A model generated the notes under the pieces. The model did not search any database and had not been told where the DNA came from. It was given only the letters and a program-made list of their open reading frames with translations. From NCBI RefSeq assembly GCF_002531575.1, contig NZ_NWTI01000015.1:124001-188000 (forward strand): a stretch of 64,000 nucleotides of DNA. The letters run 5' to 3'. Of this stretch, positions 37,628-46,693 are shown piece by piece (positions within the stretch are counted from its first letter, which is position 1; each line of letters opens with the position of its first letter). A program made the position numbers and the translations under genes. The DNA comes from Bradyrhizobium sp. Y36 (lineage in GTDB: Bacteria; Pseudomonadota; Alphaproteobacteria; Rhizobiales; Xanthobacteraceae).

Positions 37628-38308
37628 GATGTTACTTTCCTTCTCTGGTTCCTGGGACAGACCCAGCGACATTGCTGGACTCTGCAACCTGACTTTCCTC
37701 TGAGTGCGGCAACTTGACGCAATAAATTCCTCGCGAGATTTGCGTGATGTTGCACAAGGTACAGAGCGCCATGCAGAAACTCTGTTTGTCATTACATCCT
37801 TGTCATCCAGTCACACGCTTGGCGTGCGTGCTGGGCCACGAGGAGTTGCGGGCAAAGCCTGGAGCGGCCTAGCGCCGCCTCACGCCGCGAAATCTGCTCC
37901 CGCCAAGGGTCACTGAGCAGCCCTGCGGGGACGCTAAGACCACCCAACCAATGAATCTATATTCAATTGCGTGATATCTTCTCATGCGATTCGCGCATGC
38001 ACGACTTGGGTCTAGAAGCTGAATGATCGGCTTGCCGATAACGGCGGCGCAACATATTTCCACGATGATCGAGATCAAATATCCATTGCTAAACCCGTGA
38101 TTTCACGGAGCTTTAGCTCCGAACCTGATACTCCCGACGCGGGTTCTGGGCGGGATCGCCAAGAGGTTAAGCGTCTCTTACCTACGCTATGCACTGATCG
38201 CTTAGCTGCATCGCAACATCGGAACTTTCGCACTGCACTACTCTCACGTATATTCATTTCAACGATGCGGCCCGGGCAAGGGCTGAATCGAACTACAGGA
38301 GACTACCA
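37628..38308. other. 681-bp intergenic region
   Basis: Lies between divergent small genes. Its GC is lower than that of the flanks. The six-frame open frames inside have neither ribosome sites nor family resemblance. A perfect hairpin CGGAGC-TTTA-GCTCCG occurs near 38105-38120. It may hold regulatory DNA or a decayed gene. No tRNA or repeat is recognised. Confidence 0.4.
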
Positions 38309-38461
38309 ATGCTGCTCTCGCTCATCCGCATGATCCAGGCCTTCCGGGACTATCAGCGCAATGTTGCCGAGCTGTCCCAGCTCAGCGATCGTGAACTGGC
38401 CGACATCGGCCTCGATCGCTCGGACATCCCGCGCGTTGCCGCCGGCCAGTATCAGGGCTGA
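38309..38461 (+). CDS. DUF1127 (YjiS-like) small protein
   Basis: 50 residues, with ACAGGAG before the ATG. The DUF1127 core is at the C-terminal side: AELSQLSDRELADIGLDRSD then IPRVAAG. These short basic proteins are very common in rhizobia. In Agrobacterium and Brucella, related ones affect RNA or phosphate and fucose metabolism. Here the first half is a hydrophobic/basic helix (LLSLIRMIQAFRDYQRN). A terminator follows at once. Confidence 0.88.
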   Translation: MLLSLIRMIQAFRDYQRNVAELSQLSDRELADIGLDRSDIPRVAAGQYQG

Positions 38462-38495
38462 TATCCTTCAGCCCTTCACCGGAACGGACCGATAG

Positions 38496-38514
38496 CGCCC
38501 GCCTCGTGCGGGCG
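38496..38514 (+). terminator. terminator of the DUF1127 gene
   Basis: CGCCCGC (38496-38502) pairs with GCGGGCG (38508-38514) over a 5-nt loop, followed by TTCTCGTTT. It is 34 bp after the stop codon. Confidence 0.7.
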
Positions 38515-38588
38515 TTCTCGTTTCCGGAGGCAGAAAACTCGATCTCGGCGATTCCACTCCCCGTCGAAAAGCGCTACCTGTCCGCCCC

Positions 38589-40016
38589 ATGACAGGACCC
38601 CATTCCAATAGTGTGCACGTGATCGGCGCCGGCCTTGGCGGCTCGGAAGCTGCCTGGCAGGTCGCGAAGGCCGGCGTGCCCGTGGTGCTGCACGAGATGC
38701 GGCCAGACCGCATGACCGAGGCTCACCGCACCGACGGGCTCGCCGAGCTCGTCTGCTCCAATTCGTTCCGTTCGGATGACGCCGCCAACAACGCCGTCGG
38801 TCTGTTGCATGCGGAGATGCGCCGGCTCGACTCGCTGATCATGCGCGCAGCCGACGCCAACCAGGTGCCCGCAGGCGGCGCGCTGGCGGTCGACCGCGAC
38901 GGCTTCTCGGCGGCCGTCACCAAGGCCCTCAACGATCATCCCTTGATTGAGATCGCCCGCGGCGAGGTTTCAGGCCTGCCGCCGGCCGAGTGGAGCAACG
39001 TCATCGTTGCCACCGGCCCCCTCACCTCCGCCCCGCTGGCCGATGCCATTCGCGCGCTCACGGACGAGAATGCGCTCGCCTTCTTCGACGCGATCGCGCC
39101 GATCGTTCATCGCGAATCCATTGACATGTCGGTGGCCTGGTTCCAGTCGCGCTATGACAAGGTCGGCCCCGGCGGCAACGGCGCCGACTACATCAACTGC
39201 CCCATGACCAAGGAGCAGTATGACGGCTTCGTCGCCGCGCTGATCGCGGGGGAAAAGACCGAATTCAAGGAATGGGAGACCAACACGCCCTATTTCGACG
39301 GCTGCCTGCCGATCGAGGTGATGGCGGAGCGCGGCCCCGAGACGCTGCGTCACGGCCCGATGAAGCCGGTCGGCCTCACCAATCCGCACGATCCCGCCAC
39401 CAAGGCCTACGCGATCGTGCAGCTGCGTCAGGACAACAAGCTGGGCACGCTCTACAACATCGTCGGTTTCCAGACGAAACTGAAATACGGCGAGCAGCAG
39501 CGCATCTTCCGCACCATTCCGGGCCTGGAGAAGGCCGAATTCGCCCGCCTCGGCGGCCTGCATCGCAACACCTTCCTGAACTCGCCAAAGCTGCTCGACA
39601 GTCAGTTGCGCCTGCGCGCGCAGCCGCGGTTGCGCTTTGCCGGCCAGATGACGGGCTGCGAGGGCTATGTGGAATCCGCCAGCATCGGGCTGATCACCGG
39701 CCTGTATGCGGCGGCGGATGCGCGCGGCGAGACGCTTGTGAGCCCGCCGGGGACGACCGCGCTGGGATCTCTGCTTGGCCACATCACCGGCGGCCATATC
39801 GAGACCATCGAGCCGGGCACCCGCTCGTTCCAGCCGATGAACATCAATTTCGGCCTGTTCCCGCCGCTTGCGACCGTGCCGACCAAGAAGCCCGACGGCA
39901 CGCGGCTGCGCGGCAACGAAAAGACGGTGGCCAAGAAGCAGGCGATGAGCGCACGGGCGCTTGCCGATCTCGATCGCTGGATCGCCGATCACCTGCGCAT
40001 TGCCGCGGCTGCGTGA
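38589..40016 (+). CDS. trmFO: methylenetetrahydrofolate-tRNA-(uracil-54-C5)-methyltransferase
   Basis: 475 residues. TrmFO makes m5U54 in the T-loop of tRNA using methylene-THF and FADH2. The FAD-binding Rossmann motif is [20 protein letters not shown]. The catalytic cysteines of the family are in [13 protein letters not shown] and [14 protein letters not shown]. Further motifs are [26 protein letters not shown] and, near the C-terminus, the segment [15 protein letters not shown]. It is followed 7 nt later by the kinase-like fusion gene, so the two are probably co-transcribed. Confidence 0.97.
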   Translation: MTGPHSNSVHVIGAGLGGSEAAWQVAKAGVPVVLHEMRPDRMTEAHRTDGLAELVCSNSFRSDDAANNAVGLLHAEMRRLDSLIMRAADANQVPAGGALAVDRDGFSAAVTKALNDHPLIEIARGEVSGLPPAEWSNVIVATGPLTSAPLADAIRALTDENALAFFDAIAPIVHRESIDMSVAWFQSRYDKVGPGGNGADYINCPMTKEQYDGFVAALIAGEKTEFKEWETNTPYFDGCLPIEVMAERGPETLRHGPMKPVGLTNPHDPATKAYAIVQLRQDNKLGTLYNIVGFQTKLKYGEQQRIFRTIPGLEKAEFARLGGLHRNTFLNSPKLLDSQLRLRAQPRLRFAGQMTGCEGYVESASIGLITGLYAAADARGETLVSPPGTTALGSLLGHITGGHIETIEPGTRSFQPMNINFGLFPPLATVPTKKPDGTRLRGNEKTVAKKQAMSARALADLDRWIADHLRIAAAA

Positions 40017-40023
40017 GTTCAAG

Positions 40024-41118
40024 ATGAGCCTCCCCAAAGACGACGCCGCGACGCTGTCGGCGCGCTGGACCGAGGGCGTGCTGCTCAAGCGCGACGTGTT
40101 CTCGACCGTCGAGCGCGGCCGCTTCCGCGGCGAGACCGGTGAGGTCGATGCCGTGCTGCGCCGGCTCGACGAGGTGCCGTGGTGGTCATTCCTGCTGGCG
40201 CGCCATCTGTTCGCCCGCGAGACGCATGCACTGCGGCTCGCCAAGGGCCTGAACGTCGGCCCCGAGCTGCTATGGGCCGGACGCCGCGCGCTGGTGCGCG
40301 GCTTCGTCGACGGTGTCGCGCTGCATCTGGCCAAGCCGCACGGTGACCTCGCCTATTTCCGCTCGGCCAAGGCGGCTTTGCGCCGGCTGCGCGGCGCCGG
40401 CATCTGCCACAACGACCTCGCCAAGGAACAGAACTGGCTGGTCGGCCGCGACGGCCGCGCCTATGTGACCGACTTCCAGCTCGCGGCCTGCTTCAACCGC
40501 CGCGGCCGGCTCTATCGGATCCTCGCCTATGAAGATCTGCGCCATCTGCTCAAGCACAAACGCTCCTACGCGCCGGAAGCGCTGACGCCGCGCGAGCGAA
40601 AAATCCTCGCCAAGAAATCGTTCGCGGCGAGCCTGTGGCTTGTCACCGGCAAGAAGGTCTATCGTGCCATCACGCGCGGCCTGTTCAATTTCACCGACCG
40701 CGAAGGCGGTGGTCGCCGGCTGGTCAACGACGCGCCGGTGCTGGCGGAGCTGATCCGCAAGAATCCGGCCGTGCGCGACACCGCCATCGTCGCTTTTGCC
40801 GACCGCCGCTCCGGCGTCGGGCTCTACGCCTTCGTCGAAGCCGATCAGACCGCGCTCGAGGGCGAGTTGCGGAACGAGCTCGCCGCCGCCAAGGGCCCGA
40901 AACCGCCGGAACACATCCAGGTCGTGCACGCGCTGCCGCGCGACACCAGCGGCAAGCCGCGCACCGAGATCCTGCAACTGGTCGCCATGAACCAGCTCGA
41001 CCTGATCGAGCCCATGATGAAGAACGACCAGGATCGCGCCTTCCTCAAGGACATCCTGGAGCAGCGCAAAAACCTGCGCGACCGCTTCAATTTCGAGGCG
41101 GACCTGCCGACCGGCTGA
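40024..41118 (+). CDS. kinase-like domain fused to an AMP-ligase C-terminal domain
   Basis: 364 residues from ATG 40024. Residues 1-215 look like a small protein-kinase or Kdo-kinase-type fold. The catalytic loop CHNDLAKEQN holds H129-N130-D131 and N137, and the DFG equivalent is DFQ150-152 in YVTDFQLA. The glycine-rich loop is not obvious. Residues 240-330 match the mobile C-terminal domain of acyl-CoA synthetases: VRDTAIVAFADRRSG, VVHALPRDTSGKPRTEILQL with the Lys at 311. The large AMP-binding domain is missing. I do not know a characterised protein with this pairing. It follows trmFO by 7 nt. Confidence 0.78.
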   Translation: MSLPKDDAATLSARWTEGVLLKRDVFSTVERGRFRGETGEVDAVLRRLDEVPWWSFLLARHLFARETHALRLAKGLNVGPELLWAGRRALVRGFVDGVALHLAKPHGDLAYFRSAKAALRRLRGAGICHNDLAKEQNWLVGRDGRAYVTDFQLAACFNRRGRLYRILAYEDLRHLLKHKRSYAPEALTPRERKILAKKSFAASLWLVTGKKVYRAITRGLFNFTDREGGGRRLVNDAPVLAELIRKNPAVRDTAIVAFADRRSGVGLYAFVEADQTALEGELRNELAAAKGPKPPEHIQVVHALPRDTSGKPRTEILQLVAMNQLDLIEPMMKNDQDRAFLKDILEQRKNLRDRFNFEADLPTG

Positions 41119-41210
41119 CGGGCCGGCAGCGCCTTGAAGCGTCCACATTGGCGATAGAGAAGCGGTCGGATCATTCGAGCGTGGCGGAGATGATGGGGAT
41201 TCGGGGGACG

Positions 41211-41786
41211 ATGATGCGTCGTGGGGTCGGCGGAATGATCGCCGGCGTCCTGCTGCTGATGGCTGCGCCCGCGATGGCGGATTCTCCGGCCGAACTGATC
41301 TCCAGCTTCCGCCTCAAGCACGGTGAGGTCCGCGTCACCAGAGATTCAACCCTCGACCGCATCGCCATGGACCAGGCCCGCGCCATGGCGGCGAAGGACG
41401 ACCTCAGTCACGACGCACTCGGCCCGTTCAACAAGCGCGTCGCTCCGGCCGGCGCGGGCCGCGCCGCCGAGAACATCGCCTACGGCTATGACAATTTCGA
41501 GAAGACGCTGGGCCAGTGGATCGACTCCTCCGGGCACCGCAAGAACCTGTTGCTGCACAACGCCTCGCGCGTCGGCATCGCCAGCGCCAAGAACGCCAGC
41601 GGCAAGCGCACCTATTGGGCGATGGTCATCGCGGGCGATTACGAGCCGAAGGGCAAGGACAGGAAAAAGGACAAGGAACCCGTCGTCGCCGTGAAGCGCG
41701 AGGCCGCGCCACCGAGCAAGCCGAAATCCGAATCCAAGCCCAAATCCACCAGCTGTCACATCAAGCTGCTCAGCCTCTGCATCTGA
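41211..41786 (+). CDS. secreted CAP-domain (SCP/PR-1) protein
   Basis: About 191 residues from ATG 41211, behind GGGGGA; 41190 and 41193 are alternatives. A signal peptide (GGMIAGVLLLMAAPAMA) precedes a compact CAP domain: ELISSFRLKHGEVRVTRDST, QARAMAAKDDLSH with the first His, ENIAYGYDNFEKTLGQWIDS and SGHRKNLLLHNASRVGIASA with the second His. The C-terminal tail is Lys/Pro-rich, ending in CHIKLLSLCI with two Cys. Bacterial CAP proteins bind lipids or wall components; the role is unknown. Confidence 0.88.
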   Translation: MMRRGVGGMIAGVLLLMAAPAMADSPAELISSFRLKHGEVRVTRDSTLDRIAMDQARAMAAKDDLSHDALGPFNKRVAPAGAGRAAENIAYGYDNFEKTLGQWIDSSGHRKNLLLHNASRVGIASAKNASGKRTYWAMVIAGDYEPKGKDRKKDKEPVVAVKREAAPPSKPKSESKPKSTSCHIKLLSLCI

Positions 41787-41861
41787 GGCGGCCAGCCCAT
41801 CTTGCTCGCGCCCGGCAACGCGCCTAATTCATGCACGAGCTCGCAAGCAGCGGAGGCATGA

Positions 41862-43040
41862 GTGATCGACCTCGACCGAATTCGCGCCGACACGCCGGCC
41901 ACCTCCCGCCTCACCTATCTGCACAACGCCGGCGCCGCCCTGATGCCTATACCGGTCGTCGCGGCGATGAAGGACCACATTGATCTCGAAAGCGAGATCG
42001 GCGGCTATGCGGCGTCCGACCGTGAGGCGCGCCGCCTCGATGCGGTCTACGGCTCGGTGGCACGCCTGCTCAATGCCGCGCCCGACGAGATCGCGCTCGT
42101 GGAGAACGCGACGGTCGCCTGGCAGATGGCGTTCTATTCGCTTCCGTTTCGCAAGGGCGACCGGATCCTGACCGCCGAGGCGGAATACGCCGCCAACTAT
42201 GTCGCCTTCCTTCAGGTCGCCAAACGCACCGGCGCGGTCGTCGATGTCGTGCCCAGCGATGCCACCGGCGAGCTCGATGTCGGCGCGCTCGAGCGCATGA
42301 TCGACGAGCGCGTCAAGCTGATCGCGGTGACCTGGGTTCCGACCAATGGCGGGCTGGTCAATCCGGCGGCAGCGATCGGCAAGATCGCGCGGGCGCACGA
42401 CATCCCCTATCTGCTCGACGCCTGCCAGGCGGTCGGCCAGATGGAGGTGGATGTCGAAGCGATCGGCTGCGACATGCTGTCGGCCACGGGGCGCAAATTC
42501 CTGCGCGGCCCGCGCGGCACCGGCTTTCTCTATATCCGCCGCGCGCTGCTGCGACAGCTCGAGCCGCCGATGATCGACCATTTTGCGGCGCCCTGGGTCT
42601 CGCGAGGCACCTATCAATTGCGAGACGACGCCCGCCGTTTCGAGACCTGGGAGAACAATTACGCGAGCCGGCTCGGCCTGGGCACGGCTGTCGACTACGC
42701 CCTCGATATCGGCATCGGCGCGATCGAGCAGCGCTGCCGCCTGCTCGCCGGCCGGCTTCGCGGGGGCCTTGCCGGCATTCGCGGCGCCACCATTCGCGAC
42801 CTCGGACGCACGCCGGGCGCGATCGTCAGCTTCACGGTGGAAGGGTACGACGCCGAGGATATCGTCCGCAGTGCCGCCGCGGCCGGCATCACGATCGGCA
42901 TCTCGGATCCTGCGAGCACCCGCATCGACGCCGAAATGCGTTCATTGCCGAATCTCGTGCGGGCCTCGCCGCACTACTACAATACGGAAGCCGAGGTCGA
43001 CCGGCTGATCGAACATCTCGCGGGGCTGGCACGGCTATAG
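41862..43040 (+). CDS. class-V aminotransferase (cysteine desulfurase-like)
   Basis: 392 residues from GTG 41862, with GGAGG five bases upstream. It is a PLP enzyme of fold type I. The phosphate-binding region is ENATVAWQMAFYSLPFRKGD, the Asp that contacts the pyridine N is in YLLDACQAVGQMEVD, and the Schiff-base Lys212 is in LSATGRKFLRGPRGTGFL. Similar enzymes act as selenocysteine lyases, isopenicillin-N-epimerase-like proteins or C-S lyases. Residues deciding between these cannot be settled by eye. No partner gene is adjacent. Confidence 0.9.
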   Translation: MIDLDRIRADTPATSRLTYLHNAGAALMPIPVVAAMKDHIDLESEIGGYAASDREARRLDAVYGSVARLLNAAPDEIALVENATVAWQMAFYSLPFRKGDRILTAEAEYAANYVAFLQVAKRTGAVVDVVPSDATGELDVGALERMIDERVKLIAVTWVPTNGGLVNPAAAIGKIARAHDIPYLLDACQAVGQMEVDVEAIGCDMLSATGRKFLRGPRGTGFLYIRRALLRQLEPPMIDHFAAPWVSRGTYQLRDDARRFETWENNYASRLGLGTAVDYALDIGIGAIEQRCRLLAGRLRGGLAGIRGATIRDLGRTPGAIVSFTVEGYDAEDIVRSAAAAGITIGISDPASTRIDAEMRSLPNLVRASPHYYNTEAEVDRLIEHLAGLARL

Positions 43041-43057
43041 CGGGAAGCGCGCCGTGC

Positions 43058-44302
43058 TCAGGTGCAGCGCGCGCTCAATCCGGATGCGCTAAGCCTGGCC
43101 ATCACCTCGTCGAGATGGGCGGCATCGCGGGTCTCGATGACGAGCTGCAGCAGCGTCGCCTTGGCCGGCAGCTCGGAGAAGGTTCGCTGGTGCGAGACCT
43201 CGATGATGTTGGCGCCGGCTTCGGCGAGCAGCGCGGCCACGGCGGCCAGTTGTCCCGGCCTGTCGGGGATATCCAGCGAGAGCTGGGTCAGCCGCCCCTC
43301 GCGCGCGAGTTCGCGCGTGAGGACGGATGCGATCAGCCGGGTGTCGATATTGCCGCCGCTCAGGACGAGACCGACCTTCTGGCCGGCAAAGCGGGTCGGA
43401 TCGGACATCAGCGCGGCGAGGCCGGCGGCGCCGGCGCCCTCCACCACCGTCTTCTCGATCGAGATCAGGGTCGCTACCGCACGCTCGAGCTCGGCTTCGT
43501 TGACGAGCGCAATGTCGTCGACGAGGCGGCGGACGATCTCGGTGGTGATCTTGCCGGGCGATTTCACCGCGATGCCTTCGGCGAGCGTATCGCCGCGCGC
43601 CGGCAGATTGCCGTCATGGATGGCGTTGTACATCGAGGGATAGAGCCAGGCCTCGACGCCCAGGATCCGCAGCGACGGCTTGATCGCTTTCGCCGCGATG
43701 GCGATGCCGCTGATCAGGCCGCCGCCGCCGATCGGCACGACCAGCGTGTCGAGCTCCGGCACCGCCCTCATCATCTCCAGACCGACGGTGCCCTGCCCCG
43801 CGATCACGAGCGGATCGTCGTAGGGGTGGACGAAGATCATGCTTCTCGCTTCGCCATGGCTGCGCGCGAACGCCGCCGCCTCCTCCAGCGTCGCACCGGT
43901 GACGACCACTTCGGCGCCGTGATGCCGCGTGTTCTCGACCTTCACCATCGGCGTCCCGACCGGCATGACGATGGTCGCGGGAATGCCGAGCCGCTTGGCG
44001 TGATAGGCAACGCCCTGCGCGTGGTTTCCGGCCGACATGGCGATGACGCCGCGTGCACGTTCCTCAGCCGTCAGCGCGGTCAGGCGGTTGAGCGCGCCGC
44101 GCTCCTTGAAGGACGAGGTGAACTGGAGGTTCTCGAATTTGAGCCAGATCTCGCAGCCGCAGATGCCGCTCAGCGTGCGACTGTAGCTGCAGGGCGTCTC
44201 GACGACGGCCCCCCGGATGGTGTCGGCAGCGGCCTGAATGTCGCTTGGCGCGACCGGAAAACCGCTCACGGCAGGCGATGTGGTTTGGGACAACTCAGCC
44301 AT
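43058..44302 (-). CDS. ilvA: threonine ammonia-lyase with ACT domain
   Basis: 414 residues. It converts threonine to 2-oxobutanoate and ammonia with PLP. Lys66 in FTSSFKERGALNRL forms the Schiff base. The glycine loop VVPIGGGGLISGIA binds the cofactor phosphate, and LSGGNIDTRLIA closes the catalytic domain. The last 80 or so residues form one ACT domain (LSLDIPDRPGQLAAVAALLA, ANIIEVSHQRTFSE), as in the shorter TdcB/IlvA2-like class that senses amino acids. Whether it is biosynthetic or catabolic is open, and the symbol is tentative. Confidence 0.9.
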   Translation of the reverse strand: MAELSQTTSPAVSGFPVAPSDIQAAADTIRGAVVETPCSYSRTLSGICGCEIWLKFENLQFTSSFKERGALNRLTALTAEERARGVIAMSAGNHAQGVAYHAKRLGIPATIVMPVGTPMVKVENTRHHGAEVVVTGATLEEAAAFARSHGEARSMIFVHPYDDPLVIAGQGTVGLEMMRAVPELDTLVVPIGGGGLISGIAIAAKAIKPSLRILGVEAWLYPSMYNAIHDGNLPARGDTLAEGIAVKSPGKITTEIVRRLVDDIALVNEAELERAVATLISIEKTVVEGAGAAGLAALMSDPTRFAGQKVGLVLSGGNIDTRLIASVLTRELAREGRLTQLSLDIPDRPGQLAAVAALLAEAGANIIEVSHQRTFSELPAKATLLQLVIETRDAAHLDEVMARLSASGLSARCT

Positions 44303-44347
44303 GGGACAGCATAGAGCATTCGGCGGTCCGAGGCGATAAGCCCGCCG

Positions 44348-45211
44348 CTATTTGGTAAATTCGCGGGAACGTGACGCCCGCCACAGCGTCCAGAGCGTAC
44401 GCAGCCGCGACGTCGGCTGCGGCGCGAACGGATTGCGGCCGGGCTGCGTCAGGCGCTTGAGATCGGCCCTGACCTGGCTCAGCGGCAGAAACGCCGGACG
44501 CACCTCTGGAGGCACATCCACCAGCTGCGATACGGCCGCGGTCAAATGCTGCTGCGCCTCGCCTGTGAGCTGCTCCAGCACGGCGCGCAAGTTCGCCGTG
44601 TCCTTGCCGGCGAACACGTCCTCCATTTCGCAGCCATGGCTCGCCAGCACCTGCTGCGGCAGGAACAGCTGCCGGTGCGAGGCATCGCGCGGCAGGTTCG
44701 CGATGATCTGCACGATGCCCTGCGCCAGCCCGGCATGGCGAGCGGCATGCTCGACCGCTTCCGACGGCGGCGCCAAAACCTGCGCGGCGAGACCGAACAG
44801 CGCCGAGCAGGTGGCGGCCAGATAACCCTCCAGCGCGGCCATGGTCGGCATCGGATCGTTGTAGAGGTCGAACTGGTGCTCGTCGACGAGCAGCGACAGG
44901 GGCTCGGCCGGCAGGTTGAAATCGCGGATTGCGCGCAAAAGCTCGGCCGCGACCGGATTTCCCTCGGCACTGCCGTGGACGAGGCCCGAGAACAGATCGG
45001 TCCACCATTGAAAGCGGATCTCGCCGGGCAAGGGCTGGCTCACCTGGTCGCGGACGCGAACGATCTCGACATTGAACGCATAGAGCGCGAGCAGCGCACG
45101 GCGCTCGGCGGCAGGCACGAACAGGGTCGCCGCGTAGCGCGGAAAGTCGTGGCTGCGCACGAGATCGGCGCAGTAGGACACGTTGTCCGGCGGCGGCACG
45201 GCGCTGCTCAT
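44348..45211 (-). CDS. squalene/phytoene synthase-family protein, NDUFAF6-like
   Basis: 287 residues of the trans-isoprenyl synthase fold, but the Asp-rich motifs are lost. The first helix reads LYAFNVEIVRVRDQVSQPLP instead of DDxxD, and the second site reads NLPRDASHRQLFLPQQVL without the usual second Asp. IRFQWWTDLFSG is typical of the mitochondrial NDUFAF6 (complex I assembly factor) branch. It starts 7 nt after the Mth938/NDUFAF3-like gene and lies downstream of yajC-secD-secF. A non-enzymatic role in respiratory complex assembly is inferred. Confidence 0.85.
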   Translation of the reverse strand: MSSAVPPPDNVSYCADLVRSHDFPRYAATLFVPAAERRALLALYAFNVEIVRVRDQVSQPLPGEIRFQWWTDLFSGLVHGSAEGNPVAAELLRAIRDFNLPAEPLSLLVDEHQFDLYNDPMPTMAALEGYLAATCSALFGLAAQVLAPPSEAVEHAARHAGLAQGIVQIIANLPRDASHRQLFLPQQVLASHGCEMEDVFAGKDTANLRAVLEQLTGEAQQHLTAAVSQLVDVPPEVRPAFLPLSQVRADLKRLTQPGRNPFAPQPTSRLRTLWTLWRASRSREFTK

Positions 45212-45218
45212 GTGCTGT

Positions 45219-45602
45219 TCATGGCACCGCGATCAGCGCAGCCGCGACCCGCCGCCGTTCGCCGATCATGATGTTGTAGGTGCGCACCGCAGGGCCGGTC
45301 TGCATCGTGTCGAGCACCACCCTCACCGCCTTGAACGCCTGGCGCAGCTCGGGCGGCGGCAGCCACAGCCCGGTCCCGGTGCCGATCAGGAGCGTGTCGA
45401 TCCCGTTGGCAGCGGCGAACACCCGGTCCAGCGCGTAGCGGTCGATCTTCGCGGGATCAGTCACGTCCCAGGCCCAGATCGCATCGGGCAGGCACAGCAG
45501 CGAACCCCGGTGCGACATGCCGGCAAAGGCGAAGCCGCCCTTGCCATAGGCCTCGATCGGCGCCGAGCGCGGGAAATGCGGTGCGTTGGGATCGCCGGCC
45601 AT
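45219..45602 (-). CDS. Mth938-domain protein, NDUFAF3-like
   Basis: 127 residues from ATG 45602. The Mth938 domain is shown by IEAYGKGGFAFAGMSHRGSL, the strand AIWAWDVTDPAKIDRYALDR, DTLLIGTGTGLWLPPPELRQ and a last part with VRVVLDTMQTGPAVRTYNIM. NDUFAF3, the human complex I assembly factor, is this single domain. The gene lies 61 bp after secF and 7 bp before the NDUFAF6-like gene, so two complex I assembly factor homologues are adjacent and tied to the Sec accessory operon. Confidence 0.9.
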   Translation of the reverse strand: MAGDPNAPHFPRSAPIEAYGKGGFAFAGMSHRGSLLCLPDAIWAWDVTDPAKIDRYALDRVFAAANGIDTLLIGTGTGLWLPPPELRQAFKAVRVVLDTMQTGPAVRTYNIMIGERRRVAAALIAVP

Positions 45603-45663
45603 ATGCCTCGCCCGAATGAGCCTACCGCCCTCGCAAACGCCTGCGAGGGGCAGCCGGTTCGGA

Positions 45664-46683
45664 TCATGCCTTGCTTTTCTTCGCCGGCGCAGCCTCGTCC
45701 TTCGCATCCTCGCGATGCTCGCCGACGCCGAGATAGATCAGGATCGGAGCCGCGATGAAGATCGACGTATAGGTACCGACCAGCACCACGCCGAACATCA
45801 TCACCGCCGTGAAGCTGTGGATGGCATGACCGCCGAACAGCAGCAGGGCCAGCAGCGCCAGCGTCACCGTGAAGTGGGTGATGATCGAGCGCGACAGCGT
45901 CGAGTTGATGGACTCGTTGAGCAGCTGCGGCATCGGCATCTTCTTGTAGCGACGCAGCATTTCACGGATGCGGTCGTAGATGACGACGGTGTCGTTGAGC
46001 GAATAGCCCAGAATGGTCAGCAGCGCGGCGATACTGGTCAGGTCGAAATCGACCTGGCTGATCGACATGAAGCCGATCGTCAGCACGATGTCGTGCACGT
46101 TGGCGATCATGGCCCCCAACGCGAACTGCCATTCGAACCGGAACCAGAGATAGATCAGGATCGAGATGATCGCGAGCATCAGACCCAGCATGCCGTAGGC
46201 GAGCAGCTCGCCGGCGACGCGCGGGCCAAGCACCTCGACGCGGCGATATTCGATGGAATCGCCGAGCGCAGTGCGGACCTTCTGCACGGCATCCTGCTGT
46301 GCCTTGTCGCCGCCGGGCTGTTCGGCAACGCGGATCAACACGTTCTCGGGGCCGCCGAACTGCTGCAGCTGGATTTCACCAAGGCGCAAGCCATCCAGCG
46401 TCGTTCGCATCGCCGAGATGTCGGCGGCGCCAGACTTGGCCCGCACCTCAAGCAGTGTGCCGCCCTTGAAGTCGATGCCCAGATTCAGGCCGTGGGTGAA
46501 GAACAGCGTGATGGCGACGATCGACAGCGCCGCCGAGATCGGGAAGCTGATCCGGCGAAAGCGCGTGAAGTCGAAATGAGTGTCGTCCGGGACGATCCGC
46601 AGCGACGGCAGCAGGCCGAGGGCCGCGACCACGGTGAGGATGGCAATGAGGATGCCGAGCCCGATGAGAACGGTGTGAGTCAC
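45664..46683 (-). CDS. secF: protein translocase subunit SecF
   Basis: 339 residues. SecF, with SecD, uses the proton gradient to help preproteins leave SecYEG. It has six membrane helices with a periplasmic domain between 1 and 2. Motifs are HGLNLGIDFKGGTLLEVRAK after helix 1, VAGELLAYGMLGLMLAIISI and the conserved GYSLNDTVVIYDRIREMLRR. It begins 10 nt after secD. Confidence 0.97.
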   Translation of the reverse strand: MTHTVLIGLGILIAILTVVAALGLLPSLRIVPDDTHFDFTRFRRISFPISAALSIVAITLFFTHGLNLGIDFKGGTLLEVRAKSGAADISAMRTTLDGLRLGEIQLQQFGGPENVLIRVAEQPGGDKAQQDAVQKVRTALGDSIEYRRVEVLGPRVAGELLAYGMLGLMLAIISILIYLWFRFEWQFALGAMIANVHDIVLTIGFMSISQVDFDLTSIAALLTILGYSLNDTVVIYDRIREMLRRYKKMPMPQLLNESINSTLSRSIITHFTVTLALLALLLFGGHAIHSFTAVMMFGVVLVGTYTSIFIAAPILIYLGVGEHREDAKDEAAPAKKSKA

Positions 46684-46693
46684 GATCAGGCTC

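Noticed and set aside
38097-38333. 78-codon frame before the DUF1127 gene
   Set aside because: It overlaps the DUF1127 start, has an irregular composition and no start signal. It is taken as chance.
44348-45211. Carotenoid or hopanoid synthesis gene (phytoene/squalene synthase)
   Set aside because: Both Asp-rich motifs are degenerate and the neighbours are not isoprenoid genes. The NDUFAF6-like branch fits better.
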